From NCBI GenBank assembly GCA_019637395.1, contig JAHBVR010000008.1:269070-333069 (forward strand): 64,000 nt of DNA, in the 5' to 3' direction. Below are positions 41,352-51,064 of this stretch, piece after piece. A program made the position numbers and the translations under genes. How positions within the stretch are numbered: the first letter of the stretch is position 1; the number at the start of each line of letters is the position of its first letter. This DNA is from Vulcanimicrobiota bacterium (lineage in GTDB: Bacteria; Vulcanimicrobiota; Xenobia; Xenobiales; JADMJV01). The notes beneath the pieces were generated by a model. It worked only from the letters and a program-made list of their open reading frames with translations. It did no database searches and was not told the DNA's origin.

Positions 41352-42662
41352 ATGCCACACCCTCAGGAAAAGCGCATCCTTTTCGGCTGGCGCGACATAA
41401 AAGACATCGGCAGCCTCAAGGTTTACCGCGAAAAGGGCGGTTACGACGCCTGGCTGAAGCTGCTCAAGGAAAAGCAGCCCGCCGAAGTGATTGAGCTGAC
41501 CAAGGCTTCCGGTTTGCGCGGGCGCGGCGGCGCCGGCTTCCCCACCGGCATGAAGTGGAGCTTCGTGCCCAACAATTTGGGCAAGCCCAAATATCTGTGC
41601 GTCAACTGCGATGAGTCCGAGCCGGGCACGTGCAAAGACCGCGAGATCGTCGAGCACATTCCTCACCAGTTGTTGGAGGGTATCGGCATCGCCTGCTACG
41701 CGGTGGGTATTCAGAAGGCGTTTATTTATATTCGCGGCGAGATGTACGAGGGTTACCTGTCGCTTAAGAAAGCCATCGAGGAAGCCTACGCGGCCGGCCT
41801 GTTCGGCAAGAAGATCGGCGGCAGCGATTTTGAATGCGACATCGTTTTGCACCGCGGCGCGGGCGCCTATATCTGTGGCGAGGAGAGCGCGCTGCTTTCC
41901 AGTCTTGAAGGCGAGCGCGGCTTCCCCCGTTTAAAACCGCCCTTCCCGGCCGTCTCCGGGCTCTATGCATGTCCCACCGTGATCAACAACGTGGAAACTC
42001 TGGCCACGCTGCCGCCCATCTTCCGCATGGGGGTGGAGGAATACGCCAAACTGGGCACCGACAAGAGCAAGGGCACCCGCATGGTGTCGCTTTCCGGGCA
42101 CGTCAATAACCCGAGCAACTTCGAAATCGAGCTCGGCAAAGTCAACTTCAAGCAACTGATCGAAGACTTCGGCGGCGGCATGCGCCACGGCAAGAAATGC
42201 AAAGCCATCATTCCCGGCGGTGCATCCGCTCCCTGGCTGACCATGGAGCAGCACGGCGAGGTGACGCTGGACTTTGAAGCCATCGCCGCCGCCAGGTCGA
42301 TGGCCGGCTCGGGCGCTATCGTGGTCATGGACGAGGATACCTGCGCCGTGGGCGCCGCTCTCAATCTGGTCGAGTTCTTCCACGAAGAATCGTGCGGTAA
42401 ATGTTCCCCCTGCCGGGAAGGAACTCAGTGGCTCACCCAGATACTGCACCGCATCGAGCACGGCCAGGGCAAAATGGAAGACCTGAAACTGCTCGACGAA
42501 ATTTGCGAGAGCATGCTGGGCAAGACCTTTTGCCCACTGGGCGATTCGGCCACCGTGCCGGTCTCCAGCAGCATGAGGTATTTCCGGGATGAGTATGAGC
42601 ACCACATCAAGGAAAAATGCTGCAAAGTCGGCCCCGGCGCCAAGAAAACGGCGGGGGTCTGA
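41352..42662 (+). CDS. nuoF: NADH-quinone oxidoreductase subunit F (51 kDa)
   Basis: 436 residues from ATG 41352. It binds NADH, FMN and the N3 [4Fe-4S] cluster: LRGRGGAGFPTGMKW (FMN/NADH glycine loop), NCDESEPGTCKDRE, GAYICGEESALLSSLEG, and HEESCGKCSPCREG plus a later Cys (TFCPLGD) as cluster ligands. This is the electron entry point of complex I. The stop overlaps the nuoG ATG (TGATG). Confidence 0.97.
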   Translation: MPHPQEKRILFGWRDIKDIGSLKVYREKGGYDAWLKLLKEKQPAEVIELTKASGLRGRGGAGFPTGMKWSFVPNNLGKPKYLCVNCDESEPGTCKDREIVEHIPHQLLEGIGIACYAVGIQKAFIYIRGEMYEGYLSLKKAIEEAYAAGLFGKKIGGSDFECDIVLHRGAGAYICGEESALLSSLEGERGFPRLKPPFPAVSGLYACPTVINNVETLATLPPIFRMGVEEYAKLGTDKSKGTRMVSLSGHVNNPSNFEIELGKVNFKQLIEDFGGGMRHGKKCKAIIPGGASAPWLTMEQHGEVTLDFEAIAAARSMAGSGAIVVMDEDTCAVGAALNLVEFFHEESCGKCSPCREGTQWLTQILHRIEHGQGKMEDLKLLDEICESMLGKTFCPLGDSATVPVSSSMRYFRDEYEHHIKEKCCKVGPGAKKTAGV

Positions 42663-45088
42663 TGTCTGACGTTACTTTAACCATTGATGGTCAACCGGTC
42701 ACGGTGGCCAAAGGCACGCTGATTGTCGAGGCCGCTCGTAAGCTGGGCATCGAGATTCCGGTTTATTGTTATCATCCCAAGCTGGCTCCGGTGGGAGCCT
42801 GCCGCGTCTGCGTGGTGGATGTGGAAAACCAGCGCCGCCCGATCATGCCGGCCTGTGCCACCGAAGTGATGGAGGGTATGGTGGTGCACACCCGCAACGC
42901 CGCCGCCACCCGGGCCCGCGAGGGTGTCATCGAGCTGTTGCTCATCAACCACCCTCTCGACTGTCCGGTTTGCGATCGCGCCGGTGAATGCGATCTCCAG
43001 GACTTTACTCTGCGCTACGGCCATGGCCAATCCAGGTTCACAGAAACCAAGCGCCACTTTGAGAAATCCAAGCAGATCGGCAAAGAAGTCATCCTCGATA
43101 GAGAACGCTGCATTATGTGCATGCGCTGCGTACGCTTCTGCGATGAAGTGGCTATGGAAGAAGGCCTGACCATCATCGAGCGCGGCACCAAATCGGAGAT
43201 CGGGCCCTTTCCGGGACGCAGCTTTGACTCGCAGTTTTCGGGCAACACCGTGGAAATTTGCCCGGTAGGCGCTCTCACCAGCCGTTCCTATCGATTCAAA
43301 TCGCGACCCTGGGAGTTGCAGAATTACGCCAGCGTGTGCAACGGTTGCGCCACCGGCTGCAATTTGACGGTGGACGTGCGCTACTACGAGGTGGCTCGCT
43401 TCCGTTCGCGTTGTAATGATGCCATCGACGACGGCTGGCTGTGCGATCGCGGGCGTTACGGTTACAAGTTTATCTCCAGTCCGGAGCGGTTGAAAAAGCC
43501 GCTGGTGCGCAAGGACGGCCAGTTGGTGGAGGCGACCTGGGCGGAGGCGCTCGAGGTGGCCGCCGCCGGACTGAAAAAATTCCCGGCCGATAAGGTGGGG
43601 GCTGTGGCCGGTCCGCGCCTTTCCAACGAGGGCGGCTGGTTGCTCACCCGGCTGATGCGCGGGTTGCTCGGTAGTCCTAACCTGGACCACCGCCGCGGCC
43701 TGGCTTTTCGTGAGGGCGAGCCGCTCAAGCTGACGGCTAAGATCGAAGGTCTGGATACGGCCACGGCCATCGTAGTGGTGGGTTGTGACCCTACCAGAAC
43801 CAATCCGGGCATCGACTTACGCATCAAGAAGGGGCTGCGCCGCCAGGCCGAGTTGATTTGTATCGGCGAGAACGGGCTTTCCGGCTACGCTGACTATCGA
43901 GTGGGCTCACTGGCCGAGCTGAGCGAAGCCTACGCGAACCTGCCGGAGGAAGAGAAGAAGGGGTTGAACTACCCCCGGCCGCGGCCCTGGGAGGCGGGCG
44001 GCTCCACCAGTACGGACCTGGAGAAAGCCGCCAAAGTTTTGAAAAAATCCAATCGAGTGGTATTCGTTTTTTCGGAAGACCACCCCGTCGAGGGCCTGGA
44101 GGCCCTGGCGGAACAAATCGGGGTGGAGGCTCCGCACGGGCTGCTGATGCTGGTGGCCGGCGCCAATTCGGTGGGCCTGCGTGAAATGGGCGTATTGCCT
44201 GTGTTTGCGCCGGGCTGGCAGAAACTGGCCGAAGCGAAAGAGGCCTACAGCACTGCCTGGGGAGCTTTCGCCAGCGGGGAAGGCGCTGATTACGCGGCCA
44301 TGACCGGGAGCAGCAATCCTCTGCAGGCCATGGTCTTGGTGGCCGAAGACAAACTCGAGAAAAAACCTGAATTCCTGGTCGTTCTTGATCTCTTCAGCAG
44401 CGCCATCGCCAAACAAGCGGACGTGGTGCTGCCGGCCAGTTCCTTTGTGGAGCAGGTGATGACCATGACCAATCTGGACGGCACCGTGCAGTTGTGCCGC
44501 CAGGCCCTGCCGCCGCTGGGGGAAAGCCTGCCCGACTGGCAGATCCTCTACCGCCTGGCCGAGAAGCTGGGCCAGAAGTGGGATACCGATACGGCCGCCA
44601 AAATTTTCGCGCAAATCGGGAGTCTCAATCCGCTTTATCCGGCGGCCAGCTATAACGATTTCCAGACCGAGGCCGCCGTGCACTGGTCTTATCCGCAGCA
44701 AGGTAAAATCGGAACGCCGCGGGCCGATCTATCGGGAATTCCGGTTCACCGGCCTGATGCCGCTCCCTGGATGGGCGCGCCGGATACGGGCTCGAAGGTG
44801 GAAAGAGTATCCCGCCTGCTGGCGGGTGACCAGCCCCCGGCCGTGCCCGGACAATTGGATCCGCGCCAAATGGCCACCCGCCTCAGTCTGGTTTTGCCGG
44901 TGGTGCAGGATCCGCCCCCGGTCCCAGGCAGCCGTATTACGGCCAGCGCCGGTCCCCAGGCGCCCGGACCCAGTCCGGCCAACCGTTATCACGCCATCGG
45001 CGGGGGAGCTCGTGAGCTGCCGCTGCCGGCCGTGCAAATTAAACAGACCGAGGCGGAGCAGCCCGTGCAAGAGGTGACCGAAGCATGA
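42662..45088 (+). CDS. nuoG: NADH-quinone oxidoreductase subunit G (75 kDa)
   Basis: 808 residues from ATG 42662. The N-terminal ferredoxin-like part has YCYHPKLAPVGACRVC (N1b), HPLDCPVCDRAGECDLQD with the His/Cys ligands of N5, CIMCMRCVRFCDE and later CPVG (N4), and CNGCATGCN at the start of the molybdopterin-oxidoreductase-like domain (possible N7-type Cys set). The last 110 residues or so are Pro/Gly-rich and low in complexity (PVVQDPPPVPGSRITASAGP), beyond the conserved domain. Start and stop overlap both neighbours. Confidence 0.96.
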   Translation: MSDVTLTIDGQPVTVAKGTLIVEAARKLGIEIPVYCYHPKLAPVGACRVCVVDVENQRRPIMPACATEVMEGMVVHTRNAAATRAREGVIELLLINHPLDCPVCDRAGECDLQDFTLRYGHGQSRFTETKRHFEKSKQIGKEVILDRERCIMCMRCVRFCDEVAMEEGLTIIERGTKSEIGPFPGRSFDSQFSGNTVEICPVGALTSRSYRFKSRPWELQNYASVCNGCATGCNLTVDVRYYEVARFRSRCNDAIDDGWLCDRGRYGYKFISSPERLKKPLVRKDGQLVEATWAEALEVAAAGLKKFPADKVGAVAGPRLSNEGGWLLTRLMRGLLGSPNLDHRRGLAFREGEPLKLTAKIEGLDTATAIVVVGCDPTRTNPGIDLRIKKGLRRQAELICIGENGLSGYADYRVGSLAELSEAYANLPEEEKKGLNYPRPRPWEAGGSTSTDLEKAAKVLKKSNRVVFVFSEDHPVEGLEALAEQIGVEAPHGLLMLVAGANSVGLREMGVLPVFAPGWQKLAEAKEAYSTAWGAFASGEGADYAAMTGSSNPLQAMVLVAEDKLEKKPEFLVVLDLFSSAIAKQADVVLPASSFVEQVMTMTNLDGTVQLCRQALPPLGESLPDWQILYRLAEKLGQKWDTDTAAKIFAQIGSLNPLYPAASYNDFQTEAAVHWSYPQQGKIGTPRADLSGIPVHRPDAAPWMGAPDTGSKVERVSRLLAGDQPPAVPGQLDPRQMATRLSLVLPVVQDPPPVPGSRITASAGPQAPGPSPANRYHAIGGGARELPLPAVQIKQTEAEQPVQEVTEA

Positions 45089-46239
45089 CCCTCGAGGCTC
45101 TAGGATTTTTCGTGGGCGTGGTCATCAAGGCGGTCCTCTTCAGCGTGGCCCTGCTCACCGGCTTTGCTTACATGACCTACGGCGAGCGCCGCATCGTGGC
45201 GCGCATGCAATGGCGCGTGGGGCCCAACAAGGTGGGTCCCTGGGGCTTGTTGCAACCAGCCGCCGACGGTATCAAGCTGCTTTTTAAAGAACAGCTTCAG
45301 CCCAAGGAAGCGAAAACGTTTCTCTTTGTGCTGGCGCCCATGATTTCGCTGGTGGTGGCCCTGTCCGCCTACGCCGTCATTCCCATCGACAAAGACCCGG
45401 TGAACCTCTTCGGCTACAGCATCGAGCCCTGGGTGTCCAATCCCAGCATCGCCGTGCTCTACTTGCTGGGCATCAGCTCGCTGGGCGTCTACGGCATCAT
45501 TCTGGGCGGCTGGGCCAGCAACAACAAGTATGCCCTGCTGGGCGCCATCCGCTCCAGCGCTCAGGTGATTTCCTACGAGCTGGCGCTGGGCACGGCCCTG
45601 GTCAGCCCGCTGTTGATGGTGGGTAGCCTGTCCTTCCGAGATGTGGTCAACCAGCAGCTCGATCATTCCTACTTGACCGGGGACGGCGGCTGGCTGATCC
45701 TGGCCCAACCGGTGGCTTTTTTTCTGTATTGGACGGCGGCGGTGGCCGAAGTGAACCGCGCTCCCTTCGATTTGCCCGAGGCCGAGCAAGAGCTGGGCGC
45801 GGGCTATCATACCGAGTACAGCGGCATGAAATTCGCCATGTTCTTCATGGCTGAATACGTCAACATGTTTACCGTCAGCTCGGTGGCCACCACCGTTTTT
45901 CTGGGGGGACCCGGCGGTTTGCCGGTGGACGAAAGCCAGGGACTGCTGTTTCGGCTGTTGGCCCACGGCCCCCACTGGTTCTTGCTCAAGGTCTATTTCT
46001 TTATGTTCGTCTTCATCTGGCTGCGCGCCACCTTCCCGCGCTTCCGCTACGATCAGTTGATGCGCATCGGCTGGCAGTTTTTGCTGCCGCTGGGGCTGAT
46101 CAACCTGGGCGTGACGGCGGTCGGTGTGGCCATGCAGTGGAAGTCCTATCAGTTCACGCTGGCGGTGGCTTCTATGCTGGTAACTTTGATCGCCCTGTCG
46201 ATGCTGAATCGCAAACCTGAACAACCCGACCACCACTGA
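45085..46239 (+). CDS. nuoH: NADH-quinone oxidoreductase subunit H
   Basis: 384 residues with eight or nine hydrophobic helices. Family motifs are [20 protein letters not shown] followed by [19 protein letters not shown] (quinone-chamber loop), and [20 protein letters not shown] then [13 protein letters not shown] (the conserved acidic loop). It joins the peripheral arm to the membrane arm. The gap of 102 nt to nuoI holds the CRP-like palindrome. Confidence 0.97.
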   Translation: MTLEALGFFVGVVIKAVLFSVALLTGFAYMTYGERRIVARMQWRVGPNKVGPWGLLQPAADGIKLLFKEQLQPKEAKTFLFVLAPMISLVVALSAYAVIPIDKDPVNLFGYSIEPWVSNPSIAVLYLLGISSLGVYGIILGGWASNNKYALLGAIRSSAQVISYELALGTALVSPLLMVGSLSFRDVVNQQLDHSYLTGDGGWLILAQPVAFFLYWTAAVAEVNRAPFDLPEAEQELGAGYHTEYSGMKFAMFFMAEYVNMFTVSSVATTVFLGGPGGLPVDESQGLLFRLLAHGPHWFLLKVYFFMFVFIWLRATFPRFRYDQLMRIGWQFLLPLGLINLGVTAVGVAMQWKSYQFTLAVASMLVTLIALSMLNRKPEQPDHH

Positions 46240-46275
46240 GACTTTACAAAGGAGCGCTGGCTGCCATACATTACC

Positions 46276-46303
46276 CCGGTCTGTGAATTATTTCACAGAC
46301 CGG
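46276..46303. promoter_or_regulatory. CRP/FNR-type palindrome between nuoH and nuoI
   Basis: A perfect 12-bp inverted repeat, CCGGTCTGTGAA-TTAT-TTCACAGACCGG. At its centre TGTGA-ATTATT-TCACA (46282-46297) is exactly the TGTGA-N6-TCACA consensus of CRP-family activators. No U tract follows, so a simple terminator is unlikely, although as RNA it would form a stable hairpin. It could drive or modulate nuoI-N separately, or act as an RNA-processing or stabilising stem. Confidence 0.65.
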
Positions 46304-46341
46304 CCGGGGCGGTCACGAAAGAAAGGAGAACTGCGCAAACC

Positions 46342-46920
46342 GTGGATGAAGTGATAAATGATTTGATCGCACTGGGCAAAGGGCTGAGCATCACCTTTCG
46401 CAACATGCTGCAGAAGCCGGTGACCATCACCTACCCCGAGAACAAGCGCAAGTTTCCCGCCCGTACGCGCGGACGTCACGTGTTGCACCGTTATGAAGAC
46501 GGCCGTGAGCGCTGTGTCGGTTGCCTGCTCTGCCAGGGAACCTGTCCGGCCGGCGCCATTTATATCGAACCGGCGGAGAACACCAAGGAGAACCAGGTTT
46601 CCGCCGGCGAGCGCCACGCCAGGGTCTTCGATGTGGATTTGTTGCGCTGCATCTATTGCGGCCATTGCGAGCTGGCCTGTCCCACCAACGCCATCACTCT
46701 GGAGAATAATACCGCCATCGCCGGCTATACCCGCGAATCCCTGCTGATTCACAAGGAAGAGTTGCTGGAACCCAAAGGCACGGCCACTCTCGGGTCTACT
46801 CAGGCCTGGGACCCCAAACCGCCCTCCCCCAGTGCGGCCGAGTTCGATGGTTCGGAAACTTCTTCGGCGGCCGTGGGGCAGGGCAACCGGCCCTCGCGCC
46901 AGCCGGGAGCCGGACATTGA
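46342..46920 (+). CDS. nuoI: NADH-quinone oxidoreductase subunit I
   Basis: 192 residues from GTG 46342; AAGGAG lies 14 nt upstream. Two [4Fe-4S] ferredoxin motifs (N6a and N6b) are visible: CVGCLLCQGTCP and CIYCGHCELACP. The C-terminal 45 residues after the fold are polar, Ser/Pro-rich and probably disordered. It carries electrons between NuoG and NuoB. It is the only gene of the cluster separated from its predecessor by a sizeable gap. Confidence 0.95.
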   Translation: MDEVINDLIALGKGLSITFRNMLQKPVTITYPENKRKFPARTRGRHVLHRYEDGRERCVGCLLCQGTCPAGAIYIEPAENTKENQVSAGERHARVFDVDLLRCIYCGHCELACPTNAITLENNTAIAGYTRESLLIHKEELLEPKGTATLGSTQAWDPKPPSPSAAEFDGSETSSAAVGQGNRPSRQPGAGH

Positions 46921-47435
46921 TTACAGCGGCCAAGTGCGTAGTGGCCGTTTTGGCTCTGGCCAGCGCTTTCGGCGTGGCCTTCAGCCGTCAGGCCGTCCAT
47001 TCCGCGCTCTTTTTAACCTGCAACCTGCTCTGCGTGGCCGTGCTTTACTTATTGATGTCGCTGCATTTTCTGGGAGCGGCCCAACTGCTGGTCTACGCCG
47101 GCGCCATCATGGTGGTTTTCCTCTTCGCCGTGACCGTGCTGGCGCCGGAAGACGAGATGCTGGGCAAATGGAACGACTCCTACAAGCTGACCGGCATCGC
47201 GGTGGCCGCCCTGCTGGGAGCCTGTCTGATGGTGGTCAACAGCAGGGCCTCCCTGGCCGATCTGGCAGCCCCCGAACAAGGTAGCCTGAAGCAATTCGCC
47301 ACCGACCTCTTCGGCAAATTTGTCTTTCCCTTTGAAGGCACGGCCTTTGTGCTGCTGGTGGCTCTCATTGGGGTGGTTTTACTCGGACATCGCCGGCTGC
47401 GTGACCTGGACCGGGGAGGGCCCTCCCGTGACTGA
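46917..47435 (+). CDS. nuoJ: NADH-quinone oxidoreductase subunit J
   Basis: 172 residues with five membrane helices. The start is TTG, overlapping the nuoI stop (TTGA). The conserved helix-3 region is present: AAQLLVYAGAIMVVFLFAVT (the pi-bulge segment). The last helix (FVLLVALIGVVLLG) is followed by a short basic tail. Confidence 0.92.
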   Translation: MITAAKCVVAVLALASAFGVAFSRQAVHSALFLTCNLLCVAVLYLLMSLHFLGAAQLLVYAGAIMVVFLFAVTVLAPEDEMLGKWNDSYKLTGIAVAALLGACLMVVNSRASLADLAAPEQGSLKQFATDLFGKFVFPFEGTAFVLLVALIGVVLLGHRRLRDLDRGGPSRD

Positions 47436-47790
47436 CGGAATGATCACGCTGTTTCTCAGCGCGGCTTTATTTGCCATCGGCTCCATCGGGGTGGCCATCC
47501 GCCGCAACCCCTTGATCATGTTTATGTGCATCGAGTTGATGCTCAACTCGGCCAATCTGGCCCTGGCCACTTTCTCTCGCTACTATGCGCGCATCCCCGA
47601 AACGCTGCCCGACAGTATCGAACTGGTGGCCAGCAAAGACCTGGGCTCGGCCAGCGATGGCTCGATTTTTGTCTTTCTGGTGATGACCATCGCGGCCGCT
47701 GAAGCGGTGGTCGGCCTGGCCATCATCATCGCCATTTTCCGCACCCGCAAGCAAGTCGACGCCGACGAGCTGGCGGAGTTGAAGGGTTAG
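47428..47790 (+). CDS. nuoK: NADH-quinone oxidoreductase subunit K
   Basis: 120 residues from GTG 47428, chosen for GGGAGGG 7 nt upstream; ATG 47440 would drop four residues. Helix 2 has the conserved Glu in MFMCIELMLNSANLAL, and helix 3 has the second Glu in MTIAAAEAVVGLAIIIAIFR, both required for proton movement. A 20-residue insert (YARIPETLPDSIELVASKDL) between helices 2 and 3 makes it longer than the usual 100 residues. Confidence 0.95.
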   Translation: MTDGMITLFLSAALFAIGSIGVAIRRNPLIMFMCIELMLNSANLALATFSRYYARIPETLPDSIELVASKDLGSASDGSIFVFLVMTIAAAEAVVGLAIIIAIFRTRKQVDADELAELKG

Positions 47791-47792
47791 CC

Positions 47793-49670
47793 ATGGATTT
47801 CATCTGGCTGGTATTGGCACTTCCTTTGCTGGGTTCGTTGCTGTGCTCCACCCACTATCGCGCGCTGGGCAAAGCGGCCACCGGTATGCTGGCCAGCCTG
47901 GCCATCCTGGGAGCTTTCGGTGCGGCCGCGGCCACCTGGTTCCGGGTTCATGCCGCCGGCAGCTATACCTCTCAGCTGGCCACCTGGCTGCACATTCCCG
48001 GCGTGAGCGGGGTGGATGTGGCCGCGCTGGCTGACCCGCTCAGCGCCACCATGCTGTGCACCGTGACCGGCGTGGCTTTCTTGATTCATTGTTTTTCCAT
48101 GGGCTATATGAGCGACGAAGAGGACTACGGCCGTTTCTTCGCCAGCCTGAATCTCTTCGTGGCCACCATGGTTTTGCTGGTGATGGCCAACAATCTGGCC
48201 CTGCTGCTGGTGGGCTGGGGCGGCGTCGGCTACGCTTCCTACTCGCTTATCGGCTTCTACCGCCAGAAACCCTCGGCCGTCTCGGCGGCCCGCAAAGCTT
48301 TCCTTATCAACGTGGTGGGCGACGTGGCCATGATGTTCGCCATTTTCATCATCGGCAGTCGGGTTGGGTCACTCGAGTTCACCAGCTTTCTCGGCCCCGC
48401 CAGCCTCGACCGGATGAGCGGTGAGACCATCCTGGCGGCCGGCGTCTGCCTGATGATCGCTGCTTACGCGAAGTCCGCCCAACTACCGTTGCACACCTGG
48501 TTACCGGACGCTATGGAAGGACCGACTCCCGTGTCCGCGCTGATTCACGCCGCCACCATGGTGACCGCCGGCGTCTACCTGATGGTGCGTTGCGCTCCCC
48601 TGTTTGGCCACGGTCCCGAAGGAGCCGACCTGATGGTCATCATGGCCCGGCTGGGAGCCATCACCGCCCTGGTGGCGGCGCTCTGCGCCGTGGCTCAAAA
48701 CGATTTGAAGCGTATTCTGGCCTACTCCACCATGTCCCAACTGGGATACATGTTTATGGCCGCGGGCGTGGGCGCTTATGGCGCGGCTATCTTCCACCTG
48801 GTCAGCCACGCTTTCTTCAAAGCCTTGCTCTTCCTCACCGCCGGTGTGGTCATCCACGCCCTGCACGGGGAACAAGATATTCGCAAAATGGGTGGCCTGG
48901 GCAAGAAAATGCCCGGTGTCCAGCTGGCCTTCCTGATCGGGGCCCTGGCCCTGGCTGGCATTCCGCCGCTGGTGGGCTTCTGGTCCAAAGAGGCTATCCT
49001 GCTGGGAACCTTCCAGGACGGTAATATGGAGCGCCAACTGCTCTGGGGCGTGGGTATCCTGACCGCTCTGCTGACCGCCTACTATACCGGCCGGGCTTAC
49101 GTCTTGACCTTCTGGGCTCCCGCCCGGCACGAGAGCGAGTTGCATCTGCCGGGATCGTCCATGACCTGGCCGCTGGCCGTCCTCAGTATGGCCAGCGTAG
49201 CCGCGGGGCTGGCCGGTCACGAACTGGTCAGCGAAGTCCAATCTCTGGCCACCCACCTGCCGGTTGCGGAAACTCACGAGACCTTCGGCGCCTTGCAAAT
49301 CACGGCCATCCTGGCCGGCCTGATCGGTCTGGGAGTAGCCTATTCCTCGCATAAAACCGGCCGTGCCAGTCTGGTGCCGGACAGCGCCGTGCCGGTCCTG
49401 CTCGGCTGCGAATCCATCGATTCGCTGAGCAAAGGCGCGGCGGGGTCGTTTCGGAGTTTTGCCGACATGGTGGCGGTCAAAGTCGACCCTGTCATCTCCC
49501 AGCAAGCGCCCGATCTGATCCAACGCAGTCTGTACGGCACCTCCAGTCTGCTCTGTCAGCTACAGGGAGGCAGCCTCAGGCTTTACGCCGTGGCCGTGCT
49601 GGCTTCCAGCACACTGCTGGCGCTTTTTGTCTATGGTCTCTTTAGTCTCTCGATTGGAGCCGGCCAATGA
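47793..49670 (+). CDS. nuoL: NADH-quinone oxidoreductase subunit L
   Basis: 625 residues, antiporter-like proton pump. It has the NuoL N-terminal signature (LLLVGWGGVGYASYSLIGFY), the proton-channel region KSAQLPLHTWLPDAMEGPTP-VSALIHAATMVTAGVYL with its Lys and His, NDLKRILAYSTMSQLGYMF, and the long C-terminal extension (the lateral helix) ending in a membrane anchor. It starts 3 nt after nuoK. Confidence 0.97.
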   Translation: MDFIWLVLALPLLGSLLCSTHYRALGKAATGMLASLAILGAFGAAAATWFRVHAAGSYTSQLATWLHIPGVSGVDVAALADPLSATMLCTVTGVAFLIHCFSMGYMSDEEDYGRFFASLNLFVATMVLLVMANNLALLLVGWGGVGYASYSLIGFYRQKPSAVSAARKAFLINVVGDVAMMFAIFIIGSRVGSLEFTSFLGPASLDRMSGETILAAGVCLMIAAYAKSAQLPLHTWLPDAMEGPTPVSALIHAATMVTAGVYLMVRCAPLFGHGPEGADLMVIMARLGAITALVAALCAVAQNDLKRILAYSTMSQLGYMFMAAGVGAYGAAIFHLVSHAFFKALLFLTAGVVIHALHGEQDIRKMGGLGKKMPGVQLAFLIGALALAGIPPLVGFWSKEAILLGTFQDGNMERQLLWGVGILTALLTAYYTGRAYVLTFWAPARHESELHLPGSSMTWPLAVLSMASVAAGLAGHELVSEVQSLATHLPVAETHETFGALQITAILAGLIGLGVAYSSHKTGRASLVPDSAVPVLLGCESIDSLSKGAAGSFRSFADMVAVKVDPVISQQAPDLIQRSLYGTSSLLCQLQGGSLRLYAVAVLASSTLLALFVYGLFSLSIGAGQ

Positions 49671-51064
49671 TCTCCTTGCCCGCCCTCATTGTGTTGCCTC
49701 TGCTGGGTTCGCTCTTTTGCTATCAGACGCGCGATCGCAACGCCGTGGCCACGGCTCGCCTGATCTCCTGGCTGTGCCTGCTGCAGGGGCTCTGGGCCAT
49801 GGTCGACGGCGGCAAGCAAACTTTCACCCGCCCCTGGCTGCCCCAGTTAGGCATCAACTTCGAGCTGGCGCTACATCCGGCCGGTCTGGCCATGCTGGTG
49901 CTGACCCCGCTACTGACTTTTTGCGCTCTGGGTTTGACTCGCCCCGGATTGGAGCGGCGCAGTGAGTACTGCGGCCACCTGCTCATGCTGCTGGCGGGCC
50001 TGCAGGGATTGTTTCTTTCCGATAATCTGGGACTGTTCTACGTCTTTTTCGAATTGATGTTGTTGCCCACCCTCTTGCTGGTTTCGCGCTGGGGTGGCGA
50101 GGGCGGCCGCGCGGCCGCCCTCAAGTTCTTCCTCTACACCTTGATGGGCAGCCTGCCCATGCTACTGGGTATTCTGGCTCTGGGCTTCCAAAGCGCCGGC
50201 AACGGTCTGGGGTTCGCGCAGCTTTCCCAGCTTCCTGAGGACTTGCAGCTTTCGTTGTTCTGGCTTTTTGCGCTGGCCTTCCTGGTCAAGCTTCCGGTCT
50301 TTCCGCTGCACGGCTGGCAGCTCGATCTTTACCGCTCGGCGCCGGCACCGGTGGTGGCGGTGGTGGCCGGCGCCATGTCCAAAGCCGGCGCTTTCGGCCT
50401 GCTGCGGGTGTTGCTGGGACTCTTCCCGGAGGCCACCGCCCATTACGCTTCCGTGCTGGCCGGCCTGGCGCTGGTCAGTATCCTGCACGGCGGTGTCAGC
50501 GCTCTGGGAGCCACCTGCTTGCGCGGTATCCTGGCCTACTCCAGTCTGTCTCACCTGGGCCTGCTGACGCTGGCGGTGGTCAGCGGATCGGCGGCCGGAC
50601 AAGCGGGCGCCATTTTGCAGATGTTCGCTCATGGCGTCTGCACTGGTGGCTTGTTCCTGGTGGTGGCCGCCTTGGAAAACCGGGGTCTTTCCTCCGAGGT
50701 CAAGCATTTGGGCGGCCTGGCCCGCTCCACTCCGCAACTGGCCGCGCTGGCGCTGGTGCTGGCCATGGGCTCGCTGGGCTGCCCGGGTCTGTGTTCCTTC
50801 CCGGCCGAGCTCTCCATGCTGATGGGCATCTTCAGCGTCAGCCCGCTGTTGGCGCTGCTGGCCTCCAGCGGAGTGGTGCTGGCGGCCTGGTACGGGCTGC
50901 GTTTCTACCAGGGAACCTTCAACGGGCCTGCCCAGGACGGCCCGCAGCATTCCGACTTGAATGAAGGCGAATGGGTGGCCCTGCTGCCGCTGGTGCTGCT
51001 CTGTTTCGCCATCGGGTTCTTCCCCGACCTGACCATCCTGGAGTGGACGAGGGCCCTGGTATGA
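49667..51064 (+). CDS. nuoM: NADH-quinone oxidoreductase subunit M
   Basis: 465 residues, antiporter-like proton pump. Visible motifs are the conserved Glu in LFYVFFELMLLPTLLLV, the Lys region AFLVKLPVFPLHGWQLDLYR, and LRGILAYSSLSHLGLLTLAV. It has about 14 hydrophobic helices. Start and stop overlap nuoL and nuoN by 4 nt each. Confidence 0.96.
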   Translation: MISLPALIVLPLLGSLFCYQTRDRNAVATARLISWLCLLQGLWAMVDGGKQTFTRPWLPQLGINFELALHPAGLAMLVLTPLLTFCALGLTRPGLERRSEYCGHLLMLLAGLQGLFLSDNLGLFYVFFELMLLPTLLLVSRWGGEGGRAAALKFFLYTLMGSLPMLLGILALGFQSAGNGLGFAQLSQLPEDLQLSLFWLFALAFLVKLPVFPLHGWQLDLYRSAPAPVVAVVAGAMSKAGAFGLLRVLLGLFPEATAHYASVLAGLALVSILHGGVSALGATCLRGILAYSSLSHLGLLTLAVVSGSAAGQAGAILQMFAHGVCTGGLFLVVAALENRGLSSEVKHLGGLARSTPQLAALALVLAMGSLGCPGLCSFPAELSMLMGIFSVSPLLALLASSGVVLAAWYGLRFYQGTFNGPAQDGPQHSDLNEGEWVALLPLVLLCFAIGFFPDLTILEWTRALV

